DNA from: Ctena decussata
Lineage: Eukaryota; Mollusca; Bivalvia; Lucinida; Lucinidae
Assembly: GCA_963989385.1 (NCBI GenBank)
Contig: OZ022502.1
Location: forward strand, 50,585,454 to 50,649,453
Direction of reading: 5' to 3'
DNA: 64,000 nucleotides
Notes under the pieces: model-generated
What the model was told of the DNA's origin: nothing
The model's database searches: none
Seen by the model: the letters and a program-made list of their open reading frames with translations, nothing else
Shown here: positions 63,529 to 64,000 of the stretch, one piece after another
How the letters are laid out: each line of letters starts with the position of its first letter
Numbering within the stretch: the first letter of the stretch is position 1
Position numbers and translations under genes: made by a program

Positions 63529-63730
63529 TGAGCTCTAGATAAGAGGGGTATTTGCTAATAATTGAGGGATAATTTTCTTTATTTCTCATTGAAACCATAT
63601 ATTGTGACCCCTCATCTGAACCGTCTCGACGAGACGGTTCAGATGAGGGGTCACAACATATGTTTTTATCCAGAATTAACAAAAATTATCCCAAATTATC
63701 ACCAAATACTCCCTCTTATCTAGGGCTCTG
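63529..63730. mobile_element. Palindromic MITE (CAGAGCTC family), intact
   Basis: TGAGCTCTAGATAAGAGGGG ... CCCTCTTATCTAGGGCTCTG, centre GAACCGTCTCGACGAGACGG. Flanks ATCAAC / ATCAAC form a 6-bp duplication. Confidence 0.85.
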
Positions 63731-64000
63731 ATCAACCAATTATCTTACTGTACACCATTCAAGTTTCAGTACTAGACTTATCCATCTATGAATTTATTCA
63801 AGTCCATTTTTGCAAACTATTAACTCGGGCATACAAGTTTGAAGCATTAAAGCTTTTATGAAACATGGTCTTTTAGCACTTCAGGAAGTCCATCAAGTTA
63901 TCAGTTATCTATTTTTTATGATAAAAAGCAAGCAATTAAATAAATGTGCTATTAAAAACTAGACTATTATGTCACAGTGTTTTGAAAAATGAATTGCGGA

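Noticed and set aside
55738..64000. Dystrophin exons 3-4 (start of CH1)
   Set aside because: I looked on the minus strand for the NNVN-AL-VLQ-NN pattern of CH1 and a phase-0 donor but found none. They must lie beyond the right edge or be unrecognised.

Overview
The window is AT-rich animal nuclear DNA. It carries one recognisable host gene, an internal part of a dystrophin gene on the minus strand, embedded in introns packed with mobile elements. The repeat set suggests a bivalve mollusc: pearl/Helentron-like elements with ACGG microsatellites, tRNA-derived SINEs and palindromic MITEs. Species and even class are inference; no ribosomal or mitochondrial marker is present.

Transcription runs from high to low coordinates. 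Twenty-two exons (55737 down to 354) join in consistent phase into 3825 nt, or 1275 codons, with no stop. They encode the end of calponin-homology domain CH1, all of CH2, a divergent hinge 1, spectrin repeats R1-R3, a charged hinge-2-like linker, and repeats R4 to the start of R10. By alignment from memory with human dystrophin this corresponds to human exons 5-30, without a recognisable exon 9. Several exon lengths equal the human ones exactly (exons 5, 11, 16, 19, 20, 24, 30). Others equal the sum of human neighbours, or are split by an extra intron. Exons 1-4 lie beyond the right edge. The rest of the rod, the WW/EF/ZZ region and the C-terminus lie beyond the left edge.

Layout. 1-6.4 kb: dense exons for R6-R10. 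6.4-10.4 kb: intron with MITEs, a SINE and a possible 12-nt microexon. 10.6-18.3 kb: three pearl-like elements between exons 21, 20, 19 and 17/18. 18.3-22.4 kb: exons for R2-R3 and hinge 2. 22.4-28.2 kb: intron with a 4-kb pearl-like element that contains a hAT-like transposon. 28.3-29.2 kb: R1 exons. 29.2-45.1 kb: the largest intron, with a repeat-poor CpG-retaining island and candidate internal first exon (30.6-31.43 kb), a pearl-like element, a minisatellite split by nested TIR elements, and many palindromic MITEs. 45.1-55.7 kb: hinge 1, CH2 and CH1-end exons, separated by a LINE fragment, a 166-bp tandem-repeat element and SINEs. 55.7-64 kb: 5' intron filled with elements.

Three observations deserve most attention. 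First, four unrelated-looking element families share one end plan: an AACAAGA-type start, a short hairpin, a motif, a body, an (ACGG)n-like tract in the long members, and a terminal hairpin carrying the complement of the motif. Second, a possible internal promoter and first exon sits ahead of R1, with a perfect CArG box. Third, there is a possible in-frame 12-nt microexon. Exon calls are strong. Element classification rests on visible termini and known family features, not on database searches.
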